Shown here piece after piece: positions 47,751-58,775 of a DNA stretch of 64,000 bases. Position 1 is the stretch's first letter; every line of letters begins with the position of its first letter. The notes beneath the pieces are model-generated. The model had not been told where the DNA came from. It did no database searches and saw only the letters and a program-made list of their open reading frames with translations. The stretch is from the NCBI RefSeq assembly GCF_963855985.1, contig NC_087100.1:3445001-3509000 (forward strand), written 5' to 3'. Position numbers and translations under genes: made by a program. This DNA is from Ostrinia nubilalis. Its lineage: Eukaryota > Arthropoda > Insecta > Lepidoptera > Crambidae.

Positions 47751-48293
47751 TACTGGAACCCAAAGTTCCAGATATTACCCATATTTTAATTTGCATAGTT
47801 CTATAGCTGCATGAGCTAAGGTAAGCTAATTTTATAAATTGTCTATAATATTCTAAGCTTTATAGTGCTCTTCACAACACACCTTATTACTGTATAAATC
47901 TTCTACTGCTTTAGTAAGTTATTGTGCTTTATAAAAATAACTAATTAGTGCTTTAAATACCCGTAAGTCATAATAAAGTATTTCTATGGTAGGTATTGCT
48001 ATTTTGTACATTGCCCTTAGTTCTCCGAAAAGTTTTATAATCGTGTTGAATGTCGTTATCTGTTACAATATCTTTAATTATTTCATGATTTACAATCTAA
48101 CACACAATAATTGCTTTGTTTGGATGATTATCTTGTTAGGCAGGAACAGTACAGCTTATAATTAAAATAATTATGTTATTCGTCTAGCAACAATTTAAAC
48201 GTAATAGACTCCAGTAGCGTCTTAAATGATCAAAGTAAAGTTGTTGTACCACAATTAGTCGTATTTAGTTAAAACTTTCCTAGACAATAATTA
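47751..48293. other. No gene seen
   Basis: AT-rich sequence, nothing recognised. Confidence 0.3.
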
Positions 48294-48440
48294 ACGCCCG
48301 TATTCATAAGCTTTACTATGAGGTCTCACAGTGCACGTGGACGCACAGGGTACACACGAATCAATCACAGAGCTCTATTCAACGCTGTGCGTTCGATTTG
48401 CTGCTTCACTTAAGCAAGCATTGTTTGTGAATACGGGCGT
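48294..48440. mobile_element. MITE family B, copy 3 (most complete)
   Basis: ACGCCCGTATTCATAAGCTT at the left, GCATTGTTTGTGAATACGGGC at the right. TTA/TAA borders both ends, compatible with a 3-bp target duplication (PIF/Harbinger style). The centre carries TCACAGAGCTCTATTCAACG. Confidence 0.85.
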
Positions 48441-48698
48441 TAGTATTTCGTCTAAATTGTGGCTAGGTGAATGTAGGTATAGCTGCTATAAAACCAGTAC
48501 CACTAAGCGTGATGAAGTACATACTGGTAACATGTCGCCAGATGGCATAACATGGAGCTAGAACACATACCTACAACGCCATCTATCTACCGAACCTACA
48601 GCCATAACGCACAACTGAAAAGGTAGAAAAGTAGCGCGATGATGTGACGTAATAGAGCTGTCATGGTATACAAGTTTAAAGGTGAGTATAGATTAGAG

Positions 48699-48962
48699 CA
48701 GTGTTTTTCAACCTGTGGGTCGCGACCCCCGGGGGGGTCGCGAGAGGTCGAAAAACTACCTCAGTAAAAAAAAACAGTGAAGTTTTAAGATAGATTTGTC
48801 CGAAATCTTATTAAGCAAATGCATAAATGTTGTATGGATTGAAGTATTCGGTCCCTACAACATCTTTGTAACATAATAAAATGGATAGAAAAAAGCGAAA
48901 GGTCGGGGTTGTGGTCAGGGGGTCGCCAATATTTTTTTCATGAAAAAGGTTGAAAAACACTG
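48699..48962. mobile_element. hAT MITE with CAGTGTTTTTCAACC ends
   Basis: CAGTGTTTTTCAACCTGTGG (followed by GTCGCGACCCC) and GGTTGAAAAACACTG are inverted. The flanks GATTAGAG (48691-48698) and GACTTGAG (48963-48970) form an 8-bp duplication with two mismatches. The GGTCGCGACC motif is typical of a widespread hAT end type. Confidence 0.85.
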
Positions 48963-48970
48963 GACTTGAG

Positions 48971-49910
48971 CATTTCTATGTAATGTACGTTCTTACGAAT
49001 GGTACAATACAGGAAAAATGTACGACATTTGGTTCGTGAAACGGTGATTACTAGAATATTTTATAGAGCGGCTCGTTGTTCTGTTACAATGCTCTAGGTA
49101 GTCTATATTCACCCTAAAGTCTTATAGTATTTGACATAACAGAAACGGGGTGTCCCAAATCTCTTCAGTACCGCGGGAATCCACTTAGTTATGCGTCATG
49201 CCTGTAGTTTCAATTAAAAGCATCCATCACATATTTCTCAACTCCTAAATAAAAAGTAACACGTACAATAAACCCCCTGTTTATCTGATTGACTCACTCA
49301 CTAATTAACAAATCATATAATCTATACCTACAATACTTAGTAAAATCATTCATCATAAACATACCTACATTTTACAGTTCACAAACAATAATATACATAC
49401 ACAGTTCATATAAATCTCACACTTATTTTCCATCGATGAATATTTGAAATACTCGACTATTCTAATAATTTCCATAGAATAGAATATAAACTATGCAATT
49501 GAAAATTCATAAGATTTAGGAATCAATAATTAAATTTCATAACAAAGTTGAAGGCAACAAAGAGCTTTTGAATTAAAATCTCCTTACAGATCATTTACAA
49601 TGACGTATATTAAAATTACTAGGGACGATGATTAAGGTATCAAAAATCTAAGGCTTAGTGTTAATTATTGATAGGAAAAGCCTGGTCACACACTTAGGTT
49701 TTTGTCGTAACCGATCGTTAAAAAGATTATCATAGAATCATAAACAATCATAATGATATTATTATAATTATCTCTCTCATTTTTAAGAAATAAACAACTC
49801 GACATAAACGAATGTGTGTGATCGCATTCAAACTGACTTTGGAGTCATACCATCAATTCAATATAATTAACCTTATAAACACAATCATGTTAACTTCAGA
49901 CTTCAACCAA
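48971..49910. other. No gene seen
   Basis: AT-rich; a TTGACTCACTCACTAATTAAC scrap near 49289 resembles part of a family C element. Confidence 0.35.
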
Positions 49911-49913
49911 TAA

Positions 49914-50066
49914 GGCCCAGAACAGACGGTGAAACGCAACTGCAACGAAACTGCAACTGCTAGTTACTTTTGAGTTGCATCCAACTTTCAGTTTCAGTTT
50001 CATTCATCAGAATCATCAGAAAGTTGCAGTTTCGTTGCAGTTGCGTTTCACCGTCTGTTCTGGGCC
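49914..50066. mobile_element. PIF/Harbinger-type MITE with TAA duplication
   Basis: GGCCCAGAACAGACGGTGAA and its exact complement at the right, then CGCAACTGCAACGAAACTGC against its complement further inward. It is flanked by TAA on both sides (49911-49913, 50067-50069), which fits PIF/Harbinger. It lies about 850 bp beyond the stop of the receptor gene. Confidence 0.85.
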
Positions 50067-50069
50067 TAA

Positions 50070-50910
50070 GACAAAGTTTTATATAGGTAAGTACTAAATA
50101 CTCGTTTTATATCCAGTTTTCTTACCTTTCACCAATAATAAAAGAAAACCTGCAGATTTGTGTAAGTGTCCTAAACCTGACTTCGCCTTTGTACAAACAT
50201 TTGTCCATTGTGCGAATGTTTGTGCAAAAAGGACTGTTCGTAAACTCACCGAGAATGGGTTCGCAAATGGGTCTCATTCAATAAGCGAATCCTTTTGAAT
50301 GCTTATGTAATATATCCAGAAGGATTTTATGAATTAATTCTACAGTGAATTGATGGTATAACAATATATTTGGGTATCCTAATCCTAAGGACTATGTGGC
50401 AGTGGTCGGAATGGTTCTAAAATAATAAAATTGTGCTAAAATCACATATTGTAGAGTCGGACATAAGTTCGTGATAAATCTTATCTAAGGGTTAGTAATC
50501 GTTTAAGCGTCATTTAGTTCAGTAGTCAATTGTGCATTATTAATAAAGAAGTATTTCAGTACAAAATAAATTGCCTCCAAAAATACTGGATACTCTTACT
50601 CTAGCTTATTATTCTCAAAGTTGGGAACGCCTCCAATGGCGTACCTGTGAACAAAGAATGTTGTGTGAACAAAGTTTTATGATTCCACTTAATATTGTGC
50701 TGGTCAACCTAATGGATTTTAAATTTGATTTACTGGTAGATAATTTCGAAAACGAGTTATTTTTATAGGAGTAGGGCAAGAAAAAATCTGGCATCTTTCA
50801 CAAGGTTCACGAAACCATTAGATAAATATGGATAAGTGCTCTTTGCAATTCGATATTAGGCTTAATAAAACTGAAGCACATTAGCAAACACTTACCCATG
50901 AGACCAACCG
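50070..50910 (-). other. Downstream of the receptor; probable 3' untranslated or intronic DNA
   Basis: No second protein-coding exon could be recognised. The 65-codon plus ORF at 50571-50768 has no known motif. The 3' untranslated end and polyadenylation signal of the receptor are not identifiable with confidence. Confidence 0.35.
50895..50900 (-). promoter_or_regulatory. Candidate splice donor just past the receptor stop codon
   Basis: On the gene's strand CATGG|GTAAGT follows the TAA stop after 15 nt, with the intron starting at 50895 and running to lower coordinates. It matches the donor consensus. If used, it would place an intron in the 3' untranslated region, close enough to the stop that nonsense-mediated decay would not be expected. 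No acceptor was identified. Confidence 0.4.
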
Positions 50911-52236
50911 TTAGAATTGACTTTGCGTCGGCGTCCCGTCGAATGACTCCTCATTGATCAGGCGCAGTTTCACGGACTCCCTCCTCAGGTTGTAACTGGT
51001 GGATATGTGACAGTGCTTCACATCAACTGTCAGCAAATCCTCGTTCAGCTCCACTCCACTCTTCTCCACGTCTGCAGCAGCACTCGGCTTCCTCTTATGC
51101 CTAAATGATGTCGCTCTTTGCGAGCTCGACAGAAAACTGTCAGTCGTCGTATTCCCGTTGAAGGTCTTCTCACCCTGCCCCACTCCCAACTGCTCCAACT
51201 GAATATTCCCTCTCAACTGTGCTGATGTATCTATACACGGAATCAACTGCTTAAACTCCTTACGAAAGTTCTCATTCATCCAAGCGTAGATGAAAGGATT
51301 GTAGCATGTCGAAGACATTGCTATTATATGCCCGATGAAGAAAATCAAGAAATAATACTTCAAGTGGATAGCATAGATGTAATAGTCATTGCACAAGTTG
51401 ATCACGTTTAGAGGCAACCACGAAAGACCGAATATGGTAACCATTGCGATCAGCATTTGATTGGTCCGTCGCTTTCTATTCTTATCCAATTCTTCCTTCC
51501 TGGAGTTTTTGCTAGCTGCTTTGGCTTTAGCTCTGTCGTTCAATTTGAAACTGACGCACGTGTAGCAGACGGCTATAACTATGAACGGCAAAACGAACTG
51601 TAGGCAGGAGGTGACAGACCCAAAGATTCGACGCAACTTCTCAGTCGGCCATGTTTCTTCGCAGAATCTCCCGATGTCCAAATCATAATACGTCATGAAA
51701 ATCGCGTACGGCATCGTCACGGTGACTGAGAATGTCCATATCATTATAATAACTGTAATACACGTCTCAATCTTCATCCTCGGTCGAAAAGGGTAAATGA
51801 TTACAAAAAACCTATCGATAGCAATAGACATAAGAGTTAAAGTGGATATGTATACGCTGCACCCTTGGGCGAAAGGCATTATGTGACATAGTAGCGAGCC
51901 CCAGCTCCAGGATCCTCGGAAGGAGTACAGTGGGGTGAAAGGAACTGCGAAAATGCATAGCAAAATATCAGAGAGCGCTAGATTGCTGATGAATAAATTC
52001 GTGACAGTCTGCATGGCTTTGTTTCTGATCACGACGAAGCATACTAAAAGGTTCCCGACGAGCCCCAAAACAAATATTATGGTGTAAATAACACAGAACA
52101 AGGCTTGAACTATTTTGTTGTCGATGATGTTTTCGTAGCCGGTCGTTTGCGGCGAGGGCAGACTGTTCGGCGTCCCGTTGCGTATTTTCTCTGAGATATT
52201 GCCTAGGAAACTGTAATCTAGTGCTGTTTCGTTCAT
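50911..52236 (-). CDS. sNPFR: Short neuropeptide F receptor-like GPCR, single coding exon
   Basis: A rhodopsin-family receptor expected to bind short neuropeptide F (amidated RLRF-type peptides) at the neuronal or gut cell surface; insect homologues act in feeding and growth control. The protein has 441 residues from the first ATG; the frame runs only 14 codons further upstream, without another ATG, to a stop at 52279. N-glycosylation sites lie at N2, N13 and N20. Seven membrane segments span about 43-70, 77-98, 115-140, 158-180, 205-228, 259-282 and 292-317. Class A landmarks are N62, D90, C117-C192 (disulfide), D141-R142-F143 (DRF instead of DRY), W167, P217, W273-L-P275 and N313-P314-x-x-Y317. 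C334 is a likely palmitoylation site. Segments such as IYPFRPRMK (148-156) and CEETWP (192-197) are close to insect sNPFR. The loop between segments 4 and 5 is short. The C-terminal tail has possible PKA sites (RKPS, RRES) and ends S-Q-F, a possible PDZ ligand. The RYamide and NPF receptors are less likely. No intron interrupts the coding region. Confidence 0.9.
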   Translation of the reverse strand: MNETALDYSFLGNISEKIRNGTPNSLPSPQTTGYENIIDNKIVQALFCVIYTIIFVLGLVGNLLVCFVVIRNKAMQTVTNLFISNLALSDILLCIFAVPFTPLYSFRGSWSWGSLLCHIMPFAQGCSVYISTLTLMSIAIDRFFVIIYPFRPRMKIETCITVIIMIWTFSVTVTMPYAIFMTYYDLDIGRFCEETWPTEKLRRIFGSVTSCLQFVLPFIVIAVCYTCVSFKLNDRAKAKAASKNSRKEELDKNRKRRTNQMLIAMVTIFGLSWLPLNVINLCNDYYIYAIHLKYYFLIFFIGHIIAMSSTCYNPFIYAWMNENFRKEFKQLIPCIDTSAQLRGNIQLEQLGVGQGEKTFNGNTTTDSFLSSSQRATSFRHKRKPSAAADVEKSGVELNEDLLTVDVKHCHISTSYNLRRESVKLRLINEESFDGTPTQSQF

Positions 52237-52538
52237 TGCTTCCAATTCAGGTGGTTTCTTCCAATGTAAGATAACAATTTATTCTTGGCTTTAAAATGAC
52301 AGGTTTACGAGTTTCGGCGATGGAATTTATCGTTGGCGGACCCTGTAACAAAGGAAACGTGAGCATTTTAGCATTCGTGTTGAGTCGTAAACGTTTTTGT
52401 TTGATACAGCAATCGTAATTTTGAGTCGTAAACTGAGTAGAACTTTGTCAAAGTCGTTGGCGATATTGCGTGTAAGATGAGTGGAGGATTTCGTTCGCGA
52501 CATGATTAAACTGCGTGGGTTTGTAGCATGAATAACCT
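52237..52538 (-). other. Presumed 5' untranslated/upstream sequence of the receptor
   Basis: On the gene strand it includes an ACATTGGAAG stretch about 23 nt before the ATG that could serve as a weak acceptor for an upstream non-coding exon. No TATA box or initiator can be defended. Confidence 0.3.
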
Positions 52539-52678
52539 GAGGTGGAATTGTGTAAAGCAATCGTTATCATTTGACAGTTCATAACGTACAATTATTCTAT
52601 CAAACGCTTTGTTTAACTGACTTTATCGTACGTTATGAACTGTCAAATGATTACGATTGCTTTACACAATTCCACCTC
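52539..52678. repeat. Strong hairpin (MITE-like) upstream of the receptor
   Basis: Arms of 51 bp (52539-52589 and 52628-52678) differ at one position and enclose 38 bp. The outer part is GAGGTGGAATTGTGTAAAGC, the inner part AGTTCATAACGTAC. CTG(A) follows the right end and precedes the left end, a possible short target duplication. It lies about 300 bp upstream of the receptor start codon. Confidence 0.85.
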
Positions 52679-52755
52679 TGATCTGTTAGGGTCTATAGTT
52701 TTGAAGAATACCTAAGGGTTTAGTGTAGCTTGAAGAAAATAAATGTAAAAATTAT

Positions 52756-52930
52756 TAGAAAGAAAGGTACATATATTATAATGGACATCACACAAATACA
52801 GGCAATTACATATACATGACAGTGGCACATAATAATGAAAGAAAAAATAAAAACAAGAGTTATCTGAGCAGTGCCCAGTAGTGCCCACCCATTCACATAT
52901 GTACACATTCACAAACAAGATGCCCACTGC
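52756..52930 (-). repeat. GAAA-linked dispersed repeat tail, second copy
   Basis: AGAAAGAAAGGTACATATAT followed by ATAATGGACATCACACAAAT, GACAGTGGCACATAATAATG, and GCAGTGCCCAGTAGTGCCCA. It is the same family as 2995-3110; related DNA in opposite orientation lies at 55350-55510. Confidence 0.5.
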
Positions 52931-54677
52931 AACGGGCGTTAAATATAAACTTTATCTCATTACCTACATTAAATGTTTTAGAAGAAGGTATTTTTCATCA
53001 CTGTTCTCGCTGCTACTCCTGATTACCTAAATATTATGTCGATTAATCATTAGTTTTTAAAACAACAATACCAACTGGTAATATTCATTATCTTCCCAGC
53101 GTTGTACTATCAAAATATTTGATCAAGTCAAACTTACTGCAAAACTTGTAACAAGGAATTATCCTCAAATTCGATAGGAAACTTACGGAAACTTACTAGT
53201 TCCAGTTTATATGGATCATGGAGTTTTCCCTCTTGTTTTCCTCTCTCAAAACTTATAACTCCATTACAGTTACAATGTTGTAGATTTTTACCCGAACTTA
53301 AATGATTATAGCTATTTTGTTGCTATATGCAAACTGGATGTATTTTGTCGCAAAATAAAAAGTAGGTTACCTAACTTGACGCTAAAAAGTATGGAGCTTA
53401 AAGCACTGTTTTCAATCTTCAATCTTACGCCACAGGCTTCATTTCTCACAACTTTCAATGTACTCACTCAATAACAACCTTTTTGTTTGACAGACGATAA
53501 ACATTACCTACCAAATTTGCAAGTTTCTTCACCGAATAATTTATAGCGCGTCAAAATTGTCAAATGAGGCCCATTTCCAGCCTAAGGCACCATTAGAGCA
53601 CTGAATGCCGTACATTGAAAACAGACGATCTTACCAATCTACAAAAGCATCTTACTTACCTATTTAGATAAGTAAGATGTCAAATCATATCTACGTATTA
53701 TAACATCTAGATGTTAAAGATATGGTTTGACAACAAAACAACATCGCATCGGTGATCGGTTATTTGGCCTATACATTTTTAGCAGCCGAGTATTTAGCAA
53801 GCTAGTGCTAGTGACTTACTCTATGTATCATATCATTATTCAATGTCCTCATCATCATCAATTTGTACTCGCAACTACGCTATCTTTAGCTTGACGAATC
53901 CAGCACATAATTGTCAGTAACTTTCCGCAATTCATCATTTGGCGTTAAGACTTGCCCACTCCCTTGCTAATCCTATGTGTTTATGACTTTGAATTCTTTA
54001 CATAATATACCCAAACCCACACCGGCGAAGCCACGGGCAGAAGCTAGTCTACCATAGCAATAACAGCAAAATTTATCTCCTGTCAGAATCGTCGCACAAG
54101 ACCCATTTGCAGCCAACAAGTAGGTACCGTTATGGCTGTATGTGACGTATATTGAACAGCATGTATTTAAGGCGGCGTACACGCCATTCGATTCAATTTC
54201 TCGGAGCCATCCAAGGAAGCATTCGCGGGTCGTTTATTTAAAATATCGTGCGTGGCTTCTAGAAATGCAATAACACACAATTTACGAGGCCATTCACTTA
54301 AAGGTCTTATGTACGGAGCTTTATAGCTTATCTACAGCTCTCCTATATTTGCAACTAGTTTTTTCCCGCGGTTTTGCTCGCAGCGGGAATGTTAAGTAAA
54401 TTCTACACAGCGTTGTATTCCTAAACCACAACCTAAACTAAAGTAAAGTGATACTATGATAGGTATACCTACTTGTATAAAAGTAAGTTTTCGCCACTTT
54501 TCTGAGTAAAAGTAGGATTATAAATGTATGGAAAACATCATAAATTAAACGCATTCAAATTATTTATTCTTTTGTAACTATGCCATTATTAATTGCGTCG
54601 GAAACCTACGTCCTTCCCAATAATGTACCAAATATTAAGCTAGGTCCATCAAGTTGTGCACATTGATAATTACATCT
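52931..54677. other. Mostly unique AT-rich DNA with scraps of family C
   Basis: Family C end pieces are at 54001-54045 (plus; GCGAAGCCACGGGCAGAAGC then TAGT) and 54350-54385 (minus; CTAGTTTTTTCCCGCGGTTT). A small hairpin, CATCTTACTTAC / ATAAGTAAGATG, lies at 53648-53679, followed by TGTCAAATCATATCT / AGATATGGTTTGACA. No gene was recognised. Confidence 0.4.
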
Positions 54678-54800
54678 TCGCCCGTATTCACAAACGATGC
54701 ATGCAAATCGAACGCACTGCGTTGAATAGAGCTCTGTGATTGGTCCGTGTGTCACCCTGTGCGTCCACACGCACTGTGAGACCTCATAGTAATGTTTGTG
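54678..54800. mobile_element. MITE family B, copy 4 (left-end inward, right end damaged)
   Basis: CGCCCGTATTCACAAACGAT start; GTGAGACCTCATAGTAATGT near the right, which then diverges from the family end. Confidence 0.75.
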
Positions 54801-54905
54801 TTTGTAGTTTTAATAGGTGTGATATTGCATTAACAAGTGTATGAACTGACTTGCTGTTAACCATACACACGTGTCGGTATTATTTGATGAAAGTTAAACA
54901 TTACT

Positions 54906-55028
54906 TAGGCTGAGTTGCACCACCTAACTTTGACCGTAACTATGACGTTAACCGGCATATTTTGTATGGAGTATGACAGATTTTTGACGTTTGTCAAAGT
55001 TAAAGTAAGTTGGTGCAACCCAGCCTTA
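54906..55028. mobile_element. MITE family A, copy 7
   Basis: TTAGGCTGAGTTGCACCACC and GGTGCAACCCAGCCTTA ends; GTATGGAGTATGACAGATTT inside. Confidence 0.9.
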
Positions 55029-55349
55029 GTTCGTTAATTATTTTCCTTCCGAATTTTCTTTTGTTTAGTTGTTCGTTAACCTTTACAATTAATTATTATA
55101 AAACAATAGAATGAGCGTTGAACAAATAAATTAACATTGTGGGTTGTGTACTTTGCGAACTGTGTAAAGGTAATGTTATTAAATTTTTATTAAAACAATG
55201 AACGAACGGCCTGTTTTACATTAACTTTTATCGAGTGGGTTGTAATAATTGATGTGGCAATCCACGTGTTACTTATAAGGTCTCTACACCACAGTCTAAA
55301 ACCAGCGTCGTGGCCTTCCCCACCGTAGGCCACGGCATATGCTGAGTGG

Positions 55350-55613
55350 AGTCCCATTGCGATGGGCATCGCTGTTGCAACAGGGTGGCACTGCTCAGTT
55401 CATTTTTTATTTCCTTGTAATATTTATGTGCTATTTCTGTTGTTTTTTTCGTATACTTTCTTTGCTCTTATCTATGTGATGTTCATCATAATAAATGTTT
55501 CTTTCTTTCTTACACACCAAGCCCGCCGACGGCCCGGCGGCTTGGTGTCGGCGGCCTTATTTCAAAAGAATATCAAGCCGACGACTTGTACGTTCTATGA
55601 CTTTTGACAACAT
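55350..55613 (+). repeat. GAAA-linked repeat, opposite orientation, with CTTGG-rich neighbour
   Basis: Contains GTGGCACTGCTCAGTTCATT and ends in ATAATAAATGTTTCTTTCTTTCTT. The following CCAAGCCCGCCGACGGCCCG with TATGACTTTTGACA recurs in diverged form around 45284-45334, so it is a second small dispersed repeat. Confidence 0.45.
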
Positions 55614-55870
55614 TTAAGGGCTTGATCTCACGACATCCAGTTTGCGGTATCCAGCAATGCAATCCCGCAAATTGAACTGAGAATCGAAGGCGTCGGATCA
55701 CGAAGGTACATTCAGAAAAATTGGATTAACTTTTATATTCTTGAACCACATTGAAAACTGGGTGTTCAGTTTTGTTTCAAAATAACATTTAGTATAAATA
55801 CCTACTATGAAATACCTACATAACATGTCAGTATTCTTGCTATCCTCTTACATAAAAACAGGTTGGTATA

Positions 55871-55990
55871 CAGGGTGAAATCTTTGAATGCAATTCACTT
55901 TCTTTTCAAAAGTAAAGTAATGTTTTCTTTGAGTAAAGTTTTCTATTTACAGTATATCCCTCCAGGTGGCAATACAAAATTCCACCCTGT
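55871..55990. mobile_element. 120-bp TA-flanked MITE
   Basis: CAGGGTGAAATCTTTGAATG and CAAAATTCCACCCTG ends, each bordered by TA (55869-55870, 55991-55992). Mariner-type. Confidence 0.75.
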
Positions 55991-56194
55991 ATATCAACAT
56001 ACTTGAGTGGATTGACACATGAATAAGTTCGTTTGAAGTCGTTCCGTGAATTTATAACTTGGTAACTTGTGACGCATGCTAATCAGCATCCGATTGTGAA
56101 ATAGGGGCATTATACAACTTCAGTATAAGCTTTAGTTACCCATTATACATAATACAACTTCAATTTAAGCTATTACCAATCGTAAACAAAACTT

Positions 56195-56340
56195 ACGCCC
56201 GTATTCACAAACATTACTCAGGTCTCACAGTGCGCGTGGACGCACAGGGTGACACATGAACCTATCACAGAGCTCCATTCAACGCTGTGCGTTCGATTTG
56301 CTGCTTCATTTAAGCAAGCATCGTTTGTGAATACGGGCGT
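56195..56340. mobile_element. MITE family B, copy 5
   Basis: ACGCCCGTATTCACAAACAT and CATCGTTTGTGAATACGGGC, with the family centre CACAGAGCTCCATTCAACGC. Confidence 0.9.
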
Positions 56341-56607
56341 TAGTCCTTCATCCTCATCATAACAAACAAACTATTTATTGAAAGTCAGCGCCAATAGGCC
56401 AATAAACTTTGTAAATGGAATTCGATAAAATTTAGGTATCGAAACTTAGATTGACTTATGGACTCAATAAATATTGCCAAAGAACCTATGAATTTAAGCA
56501 AATCTATTGAACATAGGCAACAATTTAGTAGGTATCAAGGTTAGTCAGTTTTATGATTTGTTTCAAAAAGTCTACGAGGCTTACCTTCTCACTATACATA
56601 CAACTAA

Positions 56608-56753
56608 CACTCGTATTCACAAACATTACAATGAGGTCTCACAGTGCGTGTGGACACACAGGGGACACACGAACCAATCACAGAGCTCTATTCCACGCTG
56701 TGCGTTCGATTTGTTGCTTCATTTATGCAAGCATCGTTTGTGAATACGGGCGT
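56608..56753. mobile_element. MITE family B, copy 6
   Basis: ACTCGTATTCACAAACATTA and CATCGTTTGTGAATACGGGC ends. It lies only 267 bp from copy 5 in the same orientation. Confidence 0.9.
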
Positions 56754-57879
56754 ATGTCTCGGTGCTTCTATTATACGCGATTTTGTAGAGTCGACATAGC
56801 ATTAAATTCAACTTCGTATTTTTGTTTCACAATGCATTACAGTTACTTAACATACCAAAGTAACTGATGGGTATCTTACGTACTTTGCTTTTACTTCTAA
56901 AATATTATCTGCATGCACGCACACCGTCTGCACTGCGCTTTACCCTACGCTTAAAGTAAAGCTAAAAAGATGCAAATAGCTCCCGCAAAACATGCAAAAC
57001 AGGTACCAACATGCAAACATTAAAAAAGCGTGACACCAAAATGTGCCAGTAACCGTTCCCCATCAGACCGCTTTAAACCTTAATGAACCATCCTCCAAAG
57101 GTACGTTGAGTGGCCAAATTATACCCGAGGGAACCACCGCAGCAGCATTAACTAAATTCCTTATGAACCGCTCTCCAAATTCATGAACGAGTGACAGCCC
57201 TGCGTGAAGTGAAACGTCAAACGTAGTGTCATCTCGCTCTACTACGTTTGAGAATGAGCGAGAAGGATGGGCCGTCTAGCCTAAATTTAGGGCTGATATT
57301 TTAAGTGTTGAAAAGGTTATTTGATTATAATTACGGCTCTTAAGCTTTTGGCGCTAAAAAGCGGGCATTAGGGTTTCGTATAATATCAAGTAGACACATA
57401 TAAAAGCATGAATAAATGTTTACTGCGCAAACTTGATTTCTAATCGTTAATGTTTTTACCTCAAAACCTGCTTGGATATTACATATTTACAGACGCATAA
57501 AAAATATTGAAGGTATAAAAATATCACAGTCAATGTATTTACTAGAAATAGGTTGAGATCCTACATTATATTGCGCCATTAACCATTTAAATGTATGTTT
57601 GCGGTAAACTGGAAGTGCTGTGCTAACATTACGAGTATTACCGCAATTGACGAAAACATGTTGGTACAGACTGCGTACATTAAAGATTTAAACGAGACAT
57701 TTGCGAGAAACAGATTATATTGTCGTATTTAAACGACTTTGTCGTATATAAATCTTGTAGAATTACAAAATAAAGGTTTAAACGATTTTGTAGGCTTGTA
57801 GCTTATCTTTTATTCCTAGGTGACAAAACGTTTTCACCACGTTTATGACATAATTACAATAGTGACTGAGTTTCTTGCG
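56754..57879. other. No gene seen
   Basis: Nothing recognised apart from a short ACGTTTGAGAATGAGCGAGA / TCGCTCTACTACGT partial symmetry near 57233-57264. Confidence 0.35.
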
Positions 57880-57884
57880 CTGCT

Positions 57885-58010
57885 TCTTCTCAGCACTGCT
57901 GCACTGGCCCATTTATTGTCCCGAAGCAGTGGTAGGGTTATTACTAGGACGCGTAAAAGTGCTTTTTAAAAGCCTATTTGCAAAAATAAATAAGTTTTGA
58001 TTTTTGATTG
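57885..58010 (+). mobile_element. Probable LINE 3' tail
   Basis: CGCTGCTTCTTCTCAGCACT, CCGAAGCAGTGGTAGGG, TAAAAGTGCTTTTTAAAAGC and a terminal AATAAATAAGTTTTGATTTT resemble a common lepidopteran LINE tail. Part of the same tail motif (AAAGCCTACTTGCAAAGATG) occurs in the duplicated unit at 31296-31637. Confidence 0.5.
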
Positions 58011-58617
58011 TTACAGCTTAAACGATAGTAGCAAAATATTCAGAAAAATGTGGTAACTACATACTTGTTTTTAACATTTAATAAAGCTGCTAAGCGACAG
58101 TTAACACAAGCACAAATGCTTTTGACACCATTTATATTCTTTCCTACGAATTTCGAAACCATCGCAACTGAATCCAATTCCCGCTAAACCGTCTTTGTAC
58201 TACTACGGTTCAAGAATAAGCACAAAAACGCTCATCAAGAAACTTTCCAGTCCTTTCACGACAAAGGAAAATCTGAACCCGGGAAATGTACGAAGAAAAT
58301 TACTGAAGCAAACTAATTGTTTTTCTAATTTCTATTACCCTCACTTAGCAGGATGGTTTTAGTTTACGATGTGTTTTATTAACCAATGATTGTCTATTTT
58401 GTTAAATTTAATTTAGCTATTTATTTTGGATGTAGAGCGATGAATGAAGGTAGTTAGGCTTGAATCTAAATTTATATTTATAGTATCTACTTTTTCCATT
58501 TTCATTTTAGCTTCATGTCCTTTCATAAAAATGGCAAGTAGTGCTAGTCCAAACTTATTAAGGATTTTTACTGGCCCATGAAGAACGCGCGTCTCTCAAG
58601 TACCAAATATTAATAAC

Positions 58618-58772
58618 CAGCTTTTGCCCGCGGCTTCACCCGCGTGAAATTTAGTGTCACAGATCGGCATAAATAATAGCCTATATGTTGATCTGGGTTA
58701 TAAACAATAATACTGTAAAGTTTCAACAAAATCCGTTCCGTAGTTTTTGCGTGAAAGAGTAACAAACATCCT
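58618..58772 (-). mobile_element. Family C element, reverse orientation
   Basis: CAGCTTTTGCCCGCGGCTTC then ACCCGCGTG, AGATCGGCATAAATAATAGC, TCCGTTCCGTAGTTTTTGCG and ending AAACATCC. It lacks the microsatellite. Confidence 0.7.
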
Positions 58773-58775
58773 ACT

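Noticed and set aside
52237..52245. A start of the receptor three codons upstream of the ATG
   Set aside because: The codon there is TTG. The first in-frame ATG is at 52236-52234 and fits a metazoan start, giving 441 residues.
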